From UBA4416 sp040387555 (lineage in GTDB: Bacteria > Bacteroidota > Bacteroidia > B-17B0 > Aurantibacillaceae): 64,000 nucleotides of DNA. Positions 17,834-26,717 of this stretch are shown here, piece by piece (positions within the stretch are counted from its first letter, which is position 1; every line of letters begins with the position of its first letter). The notes beneath the pieces are model-generated. The model searched no databases and had not been told where the DNA came from. It saw only the letters and a list, made by a program, of their open reading frames with translations. A program made the translations under genes and the position numbers. The stretch covers positions 1,151,033 through 1,215,032 of the forward strand of contig JAZKDO010000003.1 of the NCBI GenBank assembly GCA_040387555.1. The letters are read 5' to 3'.

Positions 17834-20499
17834 AATAAATTCCTTGCTTTTTCGATCGCTGAAGTTAATCCTTCTAATTTACTCCCACCTGCCTGTGCAT
17901 AAAAAGGCTGACCACCGCCACCACCATTAATTTCTTTAGCCAAATCACGGATAATATTTCCTGCATTTAAGTTTTTATCTTTTACCAGATTATCATCAAT
18001 GATCACTGAAATACTTGGTTTGCCTTTTACTTCAGCACCAATCACACATACACAGTTTTCAACCTGATTGCGGATTTCAAACAAAATATTTTTTATTTCT
18101 TCAGCGCTATCAAAAGATATTTTTTCGATGATGATATTAATACCATTTTTCGATTCTACTTTTGATAATAGAGTTTGTTTGATGCTTTGTGCTTTTTCTT
18201 TTAAGAGAGATTGCAATTGCTTTTGCAGATCATTATTCTCTTCTAGCAGATTGCTTAAGCTTTTAATGACATCTTTATTATTCTTCAATAAAACTTTTAC
18301 TTCATTTAAAGTAGCGATCTGCTCATTAAAAAACTCTTCAGCTTTAATGGCTGTTACCGCTTCAATACGACGGATTCCGGCAGCAACTGCACTCTCAGAA
18401 ATAATTTTAAAATAACCGATCTGTCCGGTGGCTTTCACATGAGTTCCACCGCACAATTCAATGGAGTAATTTTTATCAAACTCTACCACGCGCACTACAT
18501 CTCCGTATTTTTCACCAAACAATGCCATGGCACCGGTTTTTTTTGCATCATCAATGGTCATTTGCTGAATCCTGCTTGAAATATTTTCGCGGATTTTTGT
18601 ATTGACGATTCTTTCAATCTCCTGTAATTCTTCATCGGTGATTTTAGAAAAATGTGAAAAGTCGAAACGTAAATTGTCATCATTTACTAAACTTCCTTTT
18701 TGTTCCACATGTGTTCCTAATAACTGTCGCAATGCTGCGTGTAATAAGTGCGTGGCACTGTGGTTATTTTCTGTATAAGAACGTTTGATACGGTTTACCT
18801 TTGCAGTGAAGGTCGCTTCCATGTTTTCAGGAAGCTTATCGCAAAAATGTATAATTACACCGTTTTCTTTTTTTGTATCGGTAATGTTAATCGATTCGTT
18901 GATGTTGGATAATGTTCCTGCATCACCAACCTGTCCGCCACTTTCCGCATAGAAAGGGGTTTTGTCCAATACAACCTGGAACTGCTCTTTATTTTTAGCT
19001 TTTACTTTACGGTAACGAATGATGTTTGCTTCAGATTCTAATTCCGAATATCCTACAAACTCTGTTTCAGCCGTTGAGCTATCCGATGTTTTTTTATTTT
19101 TTTGTATAGTTATCCAATCGTCTGTATCTACAGAGGTTGCAGCGCGGGAGCGATTTTTTTGTTCTGTTAATAAACGATTGAATTCTTCTTCATCAATACT
19201 TAAATCATAACCACGGGCAATTAAGGATGTTAAGTCTAATGGAAAACCAAACGTATCATATAATTCAAATACTAACTTTCCATCAATCACTTTACCTGAT
19301 TTCGAATTCGTTAGATCAATACATACCTGGTCAATACGTTTTAATCCAATCTCTAACGTTTTATAAAATGATTGTTCTTCTTCTTTAATGACTTTTTCAA
19401 TTAAAATTTTTTGAGAATTTAATTCAGGAAATTGCTGTCCTAACTGATGAGCCAAAGTTGGAACAATACGGTACATGAAAGGTTCTTTAATGTTTAAAGA
19501 CTGATAACCATAACGAATAGCACGGCGTAAAATCCTTCTAATAACGTACCCTGCACCAGTATTACTTGGTAACTGTCCATCAGCAATAGAAAAAGAAATA
19601 GTGCGAATATGATCAGCGATCACACGCATGGCAATGTTAATGATCTGTTGTTTTTTGTGTTCATTCTCACCCTCTGGCTTATAACGTAGTCCACTTAACT
19701 CTTCAATTTTATTTAGTAAGGGAGTAAATACATCAGTATCATAGTTCGATTGTTTGTTTTGCAATACACGCACCAAACGTTCAAATCCCATCCCCGTATC
19801 TACATGTTGAGCCGGTAATTTTTCAAGACTTTTATCAGCCTTGCGCATGAATTCCATAAATACATTATTCCAAACTTCAATTACCTGCGGATCATCATTA
19901 TTGACTAATGTTGCTCCCTCTACTTTTGCTCTTTCCGCATCGCTTCTTCCATCATAATGAATTTCGGTGCATGGCCCGCACGGACCGGTATCGCCCATTT
20001 CCCAGAAGTTATCTTTTTTATTTCCTTTTAAAATTCTGCTTTCATCCACATATAATTTCCAGGTATCATAAGCTTCCTGGTCAAATGGCACATTTTCTTC
20101 AATGCTTCCTTCAAACACGGTAACGTATAAACGGCTTTTATCTATTTTATAAACCTCAGTTAGTAATTCCCATGCCCAGGCGATAGCGTCTTTTTTAAAG
20201 TAATCGCCAAAGCTCCAGTTACCAAGCATTTCAAACATGGTATGATGATAAGTGTCAACGCCAACTTCTTCTAAATCGTTGTGCTTACCGCTTACCCGGA
20301 GACATTTTTGTGTATCGGCCACACGGGGAAATTTAATAGACGCATTACCTAAAAAAATATCTTTAAAAGGTGCCATCCCTGAATTGATAAACATTAAGGT
20401 TGGATCACCTTTTACTACCATTGGAGCAGAAGGAACAATTTCATGGCCCTTTGATTTGAAAAAATCTAAAAATGTTTGACGTACTTTATTTGATTCCAT
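17830..20499 (-). CDS. alaS: Alanine--tRNA ligase
   Basis: 889 residues from the ATG at 20499; the frame extends upstream to 20541, but MESNKVRQTFLDFFKSKGH is the family N terminus. It charges tRNA-Ala. Class II motifs are present (HHTMFEMLGNWSFGDYF; GAGYVIRRILRRAIRYG). The editing domain has HSATHLLHAALRQLLG and the zinc-binding ELCGGTHV. The C-terminal DHHA1-like domain ends with NGGGGGQPFYAQAGG. Domain order and length are normal. The stop codon overlaps the next gene's start by 4 bases. Confidence 0.96.
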   Translation of the reverse strand: MESNKVRQTFLDFFKSKGHEIVPSAPMVVKGDPTLMFINSGMAPFKDIFLGNASIKFPRVADTQKCLRVSGKHNDLEEVGVDTYHHTMFEMLGNWSFGDYFKKDAIAWAWELLTEVYKIDKSRLYVTVFEGSIEENVPFDQEAYDTWKLYVDESRILKGNKKDNFWEMGDTGPCGPCTEIHYDGRSDAERAKVEGATLVNNDDPQVIEVWNNVFMEFMRKADKSLEKLPAQHVDTGMGFERLVRVLQNKQSNYDTDVFTPLLNKIEELSGLRYKPEGENEHKKQQIINIAMRVIADHIRTISFSIADGQLPSNTGAGYVIRRILRRAIRYGYQSLNIKEPFMYRIVPTLAHQLGQQFPELNSQKILIEKVIKEEEQSFYKTLEIGLKRIDQVCIDLTNSKSGKVIDGKLVFELYDTFGFPLDLTSLIARGYDLSIDEEEFNRLLTEQKNRSRAATSVDTDDWITIQKNKKTSDSSTAETEFVGYSELESEANIIRYRKVKAKNKEQFQVVLDKTPFYAESGGQVGDAGTLSNINESINITDTKKENGVIIHFCDKLPENMEATFTAKVNRIKRSYTENNHSATHLLHAALRQLLGTHVEQKGSLVNDDNLRFDFSHFSKITDEELQEIERIVNTKIRENISSRIQQMTIDDAKKTGAMALFGEKYGDVVRVVEFDKNYSIELCGGTHVKATGQIGYFKIISESAVAAGIRRIEAVTAIKAEEFFNEQIATLNEVKVLLKNNKDVIKSLSNLLEENNDLQKQLQSLLKEKAQSIKQTLLSKVESKNGINIIIEKISFDSAEEIKNILFEIRNQVENCVCVIGAEVKGKPSISVIIDDNLVKDKNLNAGNIIRDLAKEINGGGGGQPFYAQAGGSKLEGLTSAIEKARNLF

Positions 20500-20572
20500 A
20501 TAGTTTAAAAGAAGTAGCGAATATACTAAAATCAGGCGCATAGCAAATCATAAATTATTCACTTTTTAGGTT

Positions 20573-20671
20573 CCTGCGTGAGGGATTGCAGGGAAATCCT
20601 TTTTGCTGACTCTTCGCAAAAAGATTGGACTGAAAAGCCCGACCCGCTGTCTCTTTGCGGGGCACGCCCAG
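20573..20671 (+). repeat. Dispersed extragenic hairpin repeat, copy 1
   Basis: Part of the non-coding 274-base gap between alaS and the M23 gene. It shares an ordered set of blocks with two elements near 30.5 kb: GCGTGA(A/G)GGAT, AAATCCTTTT, AAAAGATTG, GACC, CTCTTTGC and GGCACGCCC. Near the right end CCCGC and GCGGG form a stem around TGTCTCTTT. No open reading frame fits it. The blocks look like a REP-type family moved in trans. Confidence 0.7.
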
Positions 20672-20773
20672 TTTTCTTTGTATAAATTCAACCTTCCTAC
20701 TTACCTATTTCTGCCGATAAATGCATTCTAAAACCAATCAATTTATTATATTTGCTGGTCTTTATCGCCTAAA

Positions 20774-21745
20774 ATGTCTAAAGTAAAATATAAGTTTAAT
20801 ACCAAATCCTTAACCTACGAGAAAGTTAAAATTACTTTTAAGCAGCGTTTATTGCAGGTGCTATCTTACTTAGGAATTGGAATTGTGTTTGCTGCTTTTA
20901 CAATTTTATTGGGTTATAGGTTTTTACCTTCGCCAATGCAGAAAAAACAAAAAAGGGAATTGGAAGTTGTAAAATTGCAATACGAACTTTTGAATAAAAA
21001 AATGAACCAGGTGCAAACAGTATTAAATGATTTGCAAGACAGGGATGATAATATATACCGTGTAATTTTTGAAGCTGAACCTATCGCAAATTCGATAAGG
21101 CAAGCGGGTTTTGGAGGAAGCGACCGGTACAAAGATTTGGAAGGATATGAAAATACTGCTCTAATGAAAGAAGTAACAGAGCGTCTTGACCGGATTACAA
21201 AACAAATTTATATACAATCCAAATCCTTTGATGAAGTAGTGAAAATGGCTAAGGGAAAGGAGAAAATGATTGCTTCTATTCCGGCTATTATGCCTTTAAA
21301 TAATAAAAATTTAAAGCATGCCCCAAGTGGTTACGGATGGAGAACGCACCCAATCTATAAAACACAGGAGTTTCATCCCGGAATGGATTTTACCGCAGAA
21401 CAAGGCACGCCAATTTATGCAACAGGTGATGGTGTTGTGGAAGCAGCCGATGCTTCTGCCCAGGGTTACGGAAATCATGTTGTAATTAATCACGGGTTCG
21501 GTTATCATACTCTATATGGACACATGAGTAAAATGGCCACCAAACCTGGTGCGAAAATAAAACGTGGTGATTTGATTGGTTATGTTGGAAGTACAGGTTT
21601 AAGCACTGGTCCGCATGTGCATTATGAAGTGATTAAAAATGGAGAAAAAGTGAACCCTATCAATTTCTATTATAACGATCTGTCTCCTGAAGAATACCAG
21701 ATTATGTTAGAGATGTCCTCTAAATCCACACAATCATTCGATTAA
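20774..21745 (+). CDS. M23-family metallopeptidase
   Basis: 323 residues. A short cytoplasmic head and one transmembrane helix (YLGIGIVFAAFTILLGYRF, about 32-50) are followed by a coiled coil (55-110) and a C-terminal LytM domain. The zinc ligands are visible as H201-x3-D205 (HPGMDF) and H283 in HVHYE, with H281 as the other catalytic histidine. Family members cut peptide cross-links in peptidoglycan or act as non-catalytic activators; the intact ligands favour an active endopeptidase. The stop overlaps the following permease start by one base. Confidence 0.9.
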   Translation: MSKVKYKFNTKSLTYEKVKITFKQRLLQVLSYLGIGIVFAAFTILLGYRFLPSPMQKKQKRELEVVKLQYELLNKKMNQVQTVLNDLQDRDDNIYRVIFEAEPIANSIRQAGFGGSDRYKDLEGYENTALMKEVTERLDRITKQIYIQSKSFDEVVKMAKGKEKMIASIPAIMPLNNKNLKHAPSGYGWRTHPIYKTQEFHPGMDFTAEQGTPIYATGDGVVEAADASAQGYGNHVVINHGFGYHTLYGHMSKMATKPGAKIKRGDLIGYVGSTGLSTGPHVHYEVIKNGEKVNPINFYYNDLSPEEYQIMLEMSSKSTQSFD

Positions 21746-23058
21746 TGAATTCAACTTATAAGATTGGATTCTACACAGCTATTTCATTAGTGATTGCTAA
21801 TATGATCGGTACCGGTGTATTTACGAGTCTCGGTTTTCAACTGTTCGATATTCATTCTGTATTTAGCATTTTGGTTTTATGGTTACTTGGAGGCATTATC
21901 TCTTTTTGCGGGGCTTTGGTTTATGGCGAATTAGGAGTCGCTATTCCAAGGAGTGGAGGTGAGTATGCCTATCTTTCAAAATTAATGCATCCTTCAGTTG
22001 GATTTTTATCTGGTTGGGTTTCTTCTACAGTTGGCTTTGCGGCACCGGTGGCATTGGCAGCGATGGCTTTAGGAACGTATGTACATAAAATTTTCCCTGA
22101 AATTAATATTACTATTAGCGCTTTAACTGTAGTGGCATGCATCACATTAATTCATTCTATGGATTTAAAAGCGGGTAGTAGTTTTCAAAGAGTTCTAACT
22201 GTTCTAAAAGTGGTGGTTATTATAGGGTTTATTTTAGCGGGATTAATTCATACGCCGGATCATTCAATTACAATTCTACCGCAGCCAAACACGATGAAGG
22301 AATTTTTGAGTGCCGGTTTTTGGATATCGCTAATGTATGTGTCTTATGCATACAGTGGCTGGAATGCGGCGTCATATCTTGCGGGCGATATGCATGAACC
22401 TCAAAAGAATTTACCAAAAGCATTATTATTAGGTACACTGATAGTTACTGTTATTTACGTGTTGCTCAATTTTGTGTTTTTATACAGCACTCCAATGTCT
22501 GAACTAACTGGTGTTTTAGAAATTGGCCACGTTAGCGCAGCCCATATTTTCGGCGACTTTTTTGGAAAAATGATGAGCCTTGTGATTGCTTTTTTATTAT
22601 TGTCATCCATTAGTGCAATGATTATGGCTGGCCCGCGCATTATAAAATCGATGGGCGAAGATTTGCCAATGTTGAATGTTCTCGCAAAAACAAATAACAG
22701 AAATGTGCCCTACATGGCCGTTATCACACAATCTTTAATTACTGTATTATTAATTATCACTGCTCAGTTTGAATCTGTGCTAACGTTTGTCGGATTCAGT
22801 TTAAGCATCTTCACTTTTTTAACGGTGAGTAGCATTTTTATTTTAAGGTATCGTAAAATGGAAACACCGGGCTATAAAACCTTGGGCTACCCAATCACAC
22901 CTTTAATATTTTTAGCGTTGAACGGTTATACAATTTACAAGGTTTTGGAAATGAAACCGGTTGAATCTTTATTAGGATTATTAAATGTGGCTATTGGCGG
23001 GATCATTTATTTTATTGGAAAATTAATAGCAAACAAAAAAGAAAAAAAATATGTTTAA
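21745..23058 (+). CDS. APC-family amino acid permease
   Basis: 437 residues with about twelve hydrophobic helices. The first helix carries the substrate-binding motif GFYTAISLVIANMIGTGVFTS, and GALVYGELGVAIPRSGGEYAYL follows, both typical of the amino acid-polyamine-organocation superfamily. The substrate is likely a neutral amino acid or polyamine, but the sequence does not decide it. It is translationally coupled to the M23 gene upstream (one-base overlap) and overlaps the lipoprotein gene downstream by 8 bases, so the three probably share a transcript. Confidence 0.88.
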   Translation: MNSTYKIGFYTAISLVIANMIGTGVFTSLGFQLFDIHSVFSILVLWLLGGIISFCGALVYGELGVAIPRSGGEYAYLSKLMHPSVGFLSGWVSSTVGFAAPVALAAMALGTYVHKIFPEINITISALTVVACITLIHSMDLKAGSSFQRVLTVLKVVVIIGFILAGLIHTPDHSITILPQPNTMKEFLSAGFWISLMYVSYAYSGWNAASYLAGDMHEPQKNLPKALLLGTLIVTVIYVLLNFVFLYSTPMSELTGVLEIGHVSAAHIFGDFFGKMMSLVIAFLLLSSISAMIMAGPRIIKSMGEDLPMLNVLAKTNNRNVPYMAVITQSLITVLLIITAQFESVLTFVGFSLSIFTFLTVSSIFILRYRKMETPGYKTLGYPITPLIFLALNGYTIYKVLEMKPVESLLGLLNVAIGGIIYFIGKLIANKKEKKYV

Positions 23059-24268
23059 AAAAATCAATGTATCGATACTTGTTGGTTGCGTTATGATGGG
23101 ATGTACTCCTTCAGCTACAGTAAAAACTGGTGAGTTGAAACAAGATACGGTTGTACCTCAGATCGTATTGGAAAAAGAAAGAAATGATTCAATTGAAGCT
23201 GCAAAGCTTATTGATAATAAAACCAATGACACTTTAAATGCCCTGGCAAACATTATGTCGGGAATTACTGATACCAGTTCAATTTTTCAATATGTTCAAA
23301 GTACTCCAGATTTTAAGTCCTTCAGTAAAAATTTTGACAAACGTTGGAACACATACGATTCAGCTCGTTTAATGAATTTAAGAAAATTCAGAGATAATGA
23401 AATTTCACAAGTAGTGAAGCCACAATCAACCTTATTTTATCCTTTTTCCGGACCTGATATTTTACATGCGCAGGCATTTTTCCCGGACGCAGATCAATAT
23501 ATAATGATTGGTCTTGAGCCCGTAGGGAGTTTGCCTGAGTTTAAAAAGGAAGAAATTGATTCGTTGGATATTTATTTTTCTAAAGTAAATACTTCTTTAA
23601 ACGCGATTTTAAAATTCAGTTTTTTCAGAACACAAAGCATGAAAAATGATTTGAAGAATGCAGAAGTGGATGGAACGATGCATTTATTGTTATTGTTTTT
23701 AAAACGTACCGGAAACGAGTTGATTTCTGTTAAGCCTGTTACCGTTGATAGTTTAGGTGGTATCATTTACGTGAATTCATTTTCAGAATTAAAAAAAATA
23801 AAAGCAAATACAAGAGGTGTAGAGATTCAGTTTGTAGACATCAATAAAAATCAAAAGACCTTATATTATTTTTCATTAAATGCAGCTGATGGCGGATTAA
23901 AATCAAATAAGGGATTTGTTGCTTATTTAAAAAATATGGGAACAGTTAATACTTATTTAAAAGGAGCCTCTTACTTAATGCACAAAAATTATTTCTCCAT
24001 GATCCGCAATGTGATTCTAGATCAGAGTCAACATGTGGTGCAGGATGATAGTGGAATTGCATTTCATTATTTTCTAAATGATGATCAAAAATGGGATTAT
24101 GCATTTTACGGGCAATATTTAAAACCAATCCCGATGTTCTCTGCATTTTATCAAAAGGATCTTGACTCTTTATATAAACATCAGGGATCAAAGCCCATTG
24201 GATTTGGAATTGGATACAACTTTAAAGATAAGAATAGTAACATTATGATTGCGACGAAACAACCTTAA
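23051..24268 (+). CDS. Lipoprotein, unknown function
   Basis: 405 residues. The N terminus (MFKKINVSILVGCVMMGCTPS) has a lipobox, MMGC, with lipidation predicted at Cys18. The mature protein has no domain I recognise; it contains FYPFSGPDILHAQAFFPDADQYIMIGLEPVGSLPEF, an unusually well-ordered stretch that may define a family. It is the last gene in a run with the M23 peptidase and permease, overlapping the permease by 8 bases. A cell-envelope location is likely. Confidence 0.7.
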   Translation: MFKKINVSILVGCVMMGCTPSATVKTGELKQDTVVPQIVLEKERNDSIEAAKLIDNKTNDTLNALANIMSGITDTSSIFQYVQSTPDFKSFSKNFDKRWNTYDSARLMNLRKFRDNEISQVVKPQSTLFYPFSGPDILHAQAFFPDADQYIMIGLEPVGSLPEFKKEEIDSLDIYFSKVNTSLNAILKFSFFRTQSMKNDLKNAEVDGTMHLLLLFLKRTGNELISVKPVTVDSLGGIIYVNSFSELKKIKANTRGVEIQFVDINKNQKTLYYFSLNAADGGLKSNKGFVAYLKNMGTVNTYLKGASYLMHKNYFSMIRNVILDQSQHVVQDDSGIAFHYFLNDDQKWDYAFYGQYLKPIPMFSAFYQKDLDSLYKHQGSKPIGFGIGYNFKDKNSNIMIATKQP

Positions 24269-24675
24269 TTATGTTTTTTCGGATTATATTTTACAAAAAA
24301 ATTAATCCAAATTGCCCTTGAACTTCTAAATACCAGAGGAAAAGAAATTATCAAAAGAATAAGCAACGAAACTAAATTTGGAGCAATGGCCCAGCCATAA
24401 AAATAAAACACGGTTAAATGAACAATTACTGCAATTACAGTTGTAGTAGCATGGCTGATCATCATGGCGCCATAATAGAAGCCGGTTTCCCTGTAAAAAT
24501 CTTCACCACAAACCGGACAGTTATTTGGCATTTTATCAAGGTCTTTCAGCTTATAAGGATTTTTATTCAGGAACAAATCACCTTCGTGACATCTGGGGCA
24601 TTTCAGTTTTAAGATGCTGTAAAGTTTACAGCCTCTTTTAAATGGATTATAAATAACGAATCTGTTCATGGTCAA
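24265..24675 (-). CDS. DUF983 membrane protein
   Basis: 136 residues. It has the DUF983 signature: CPRCHEGDLFLNKNPY, then CPVCGEDFYRETGFYYGAMMISH, which together form a four-cysteine zinc-ribbon-like unit. Two hydrophobic helices follow (TTVIAVIVHLTVFYFYGWAI and LVSLLILLIISFPLVF). The function is not established. The ATG at 24669 is an equally good start. It ends over the lipoprotein stop codon (4-base convergent overlap) and directly follows the methyltransferase gene on the same strand. Confidence 0.85.
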   Translation of the reverse strand: MTMNRFVIYNPFKRGCKLYSILKLKCPRCHEGDLFLNKNPYKLKDLDKMPNNCPVCGEDFYRETGFYYGAMMISHATTTVIAVIVHLTVFYFYGWAIAPNLVSLLILLIISFPLVFRSSRAIWINFFVKYNPKKHN

Positions 24676-25275
24676 CTAACATTGTTTTATCCACAGTTTT
24701 AATTCACCGTTATAATCTTCCCTCACTTTTTCGTAAGAGTTTGGAACTTCAAAATTATTGCCGTAATAGGTTACCAACCTTGTTCCTTTTTTTGCCAGGT
24801 CTAGTTGTGTTTCTGTGTGATTCAAATAAACACTGTAAAGGTCTGCTTCTAAAGCTACTTCATCATTCAATCGCTTTACAAACTCAAGGTTTTCGTAAAA
24901 CGGATTATAAATATAAAACGCCTCATAATCCAAAAATTGAATATCCAGAATATTGGCATGTTGTATGGTTACATTCTCAAGATCAAAATGTTTGGCAATT
25001 TGATTTCCTATCTTGCATAAACTTTCACGGTGTTCGATACCATAAAAATGTGCGTTAGAAAAACAGGCCCCTGATGTACAGAATTTTCCGACTCCTGCAC
25101 CAATATCCAGAATTCTACTTGCCTGAGTTTCAGTTAACCATTCCGCTGCTCTTTTAGCCACTTCAATAGGTGTAAAATATAAACGGGAAGCAGATCTTAA
25201 ATATGGAGGCAAAAAGCTTTCAAAACTTTTTTCGGTTAATTCTCCTGCATGAATGGATCTTTTAATACTTTCCAT
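24676..25275 (-). CDS. Class I SAM-dependent methyltransferase
   Basis: 199 residues from the ATG at 25275; an in-frame ATG at 25329 gives 18 extra residues of unconvincing sequence (KRPKIDTFVCPYF...). Motif I, the SAM-binding loop, is RILDIGAGVGKFC; HFYGIEHRESLCK supplies the acidic residue after strand 2, and YEAFYIYNPFYEN could be the catalytic NPF/NPPY-like segment. The substrate is unknown. It is followed at once by the DUF983 gene on the same strand (stop and start adjacent), so they are probably cotranscribed. Confidence 0.75.
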   Translation of the reverse strand: MESIKRSIHAGELTEKSFESFLPPYLRSASRLYFTPIEVAKRAAEWLTETQASRILDIGAGVGKFCTSGACFSNAHFYGIEHRESLCKIGNQIAKHFDLENVTIQHANILDIQFLDYEAFYIYNPFYENLEFVKRLNDEVALEADLYSVYLNHTETQLDLAKKGTRLVTYYGNNFEVPNSYEKVREDYNGELKLWIKQC

Positions 25276-25423
25276 AAAAATTTTATAAAAATACGGGCAT
25301 ACAAAAGTATCAATTTTTGGTCGCTTCAATCATTTTGTTTTAATTACATGAATTACAGTTTTAAATCCCGGTGAACATAAACTGGCCTGATAATCTTTAT
25401 ATTTGGATAGTTAAAATTAAATA

Positions 25424-26641
25424 ATGTGTTTAATGAGAAATTTAAATAATATATGCGGTCAGATGATTTTAATCACATTGACAATGTTCTTATTTACAGT
25501 GTGTAAAGGTCAAAATAATTTTAATTTTGATTCTCTTTTATATACAAAACCCATACTTCAAAAAGTAAAGGCTAACTCTAAAAAATACAGGTTACAAATC
25601 ATTTATACCCAAATTACGCGTGATGTAAATGGTAAGCCATTCTTTAAAGACTTTAAATATCTGGTTGATTCATCTAATTATTTTTATTGTGCCAGTTTAG
25701 TAAAGCTACCTTGTTCTATTTTAGCCCTTGAAAAAACAAAAAGATTACGGTTGTACAGCAATACAATCATGTTCACGGATAGTGCAAATGCTTGTCAACA
25801 TTCTGTAAGAAAAGATGCGACATCTGTCAATGGATATCCCAGTATTGCCCAATATATTAAACGCATGGCGTTGGTAAGCGATAACTTCGCTTACGGAAGA
25901 GTTTACGAATTTTTGGGAGTTGATGATATTCATAACCGTTTGGCGGAATTAGGATATAAAAATGTGCGCATTGTTCATCGTTTTGATGGAGGCTGCAAAG
26001 GAACCGAGCATACTACCACTAACCCAGTATCCTTTCTTAAGAATGATCTAACGCCAATTACTTCCCAGCCTCAACAGGAAGCATCTAAATTATACACACA
26101 TCCTTTAGGCGAAGTGAAAGTTGGAAAGGCACATGTTGATGCAAATAATAAAAGAATAAATCAACCAAAAGATTTTACCAATATGAATTATATGTCTTTA
26201 GAAAATACACATTCCATGTTGAAACGGTTAATATTCAATTCTGATCTTCCGATAGAACAAAGCTATCACATGATAGAAGAAGATCGTTTGTTTTTAATTG
26301 AACAGTTAACAGCCTTGCCCCGTGAAAGTACTTTTCCAAATTACAACAAGAGTTATTACGATAGTTATAAAAAATATTTTATTTATGGAGACAGTCGCAA
26401 ACCGATCACTAACCAGGATATAAAAATCACAAATGTTGTCGGGCAATCGTATGGATTTATGGTAGATTGCGCCTACATTCAGAATAAAAAAGAGAATATT
26501 GAGTTCATGTTGAGTGCAGTTATTTATACGAATGAAAATGAAATTATTAATGATGGAAAATATGAATACAACACTACTGCCTTGCCGTTTTTAGCGGAGT
26601 TAGGAAGGCAGGTTTACGCTTATGAGTTAAATAAAAAATGA
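25424..26641 (+). CDS. Serine hydrolase of the class A beta-lactamase fold
   Basis: 405 residues; a hydrophobic export segment follows the start (ILITLTMFLFTVCKGQ). The S-x-x-K motif reads CASLVKLP, with serine as nucleophile. SDNFAYGRVYEFLG matches the S-x-N motif position of class A enzymes. A clear K-T-G near the C terminus is missing; VVGQSYGFMVDCAYI takes its place. That makes resistance to beta-lactams unlikely; a peptidase or esterase role is more plausible. The second in-frame ATG at 25433 may be the true start. Confidence 0.68.
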   Translation: MCLMRNLNNICGQMILITLTMFLFTVCKGQNNFNFDSLLYTKPILQKVKANSKKYRLQIIYTQITRDVNGKPFFKDFKYLVDSSNYFYCASLVKLPCSILALEKTKRLRLYSNTIMFTDSANACQHSVRKDATSVNGYPSIAQYIKRMALVSDNFAYGRVYEFLGVDDIHNRLAELGYKNVRIVHRFDGGCKGTEHTTTNPVSFLKNDLTPITSQPQQEASKLYTHPLGEVKVGKAHVDANNKRINQPKDFTNMNYMSLENTHSMLKRLIFNSDLPIEQSYHMIEEDRLFLIEQLTALPRESTFPNYNKSYYDSYKKYFIYGDSRKPITNQDIKITNVVGQSYGFMVDCAYIQNKKENIEFMLSAVIYTNENEIINDGKYEYNTTALPFLAELGRQVYAYELNKK

Positions 26642-26644
26642 AAT

Positions 26645-26701
26645 TGTCAGTTCGAGCGAAGTCGAGAACATTTATGCATCTCGTCTTCGCTCCATGTGAC
26701 A
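26645..26701. repeat. Long extragenic palindrome
   Basis: TGTCA at 26645-26649 pairs with TGACA at 26697-26701, GAGCGAAG at 26654-26661 with CTTCGCTC at 26685-26692, and CGAGA at 26663-26667 with TCTCG at 26679-26683. The loop is 11 bases. Palindromes with a TTCGAGCGAAGTCGAGA core are common between genes in this phylum. It lies just after the serine hydrolase and may terminate it. Confidence 0.7.
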
Positions 26702-26717
26702 GCTAAATATATTATTA

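Noticed and set aside
25424..26641. True class A beta-lactamase conferring resistance
   Set aside because: S-x-x-K and S-x-N are present but no K-T-G motif is found, so substrate prediction is not justified.
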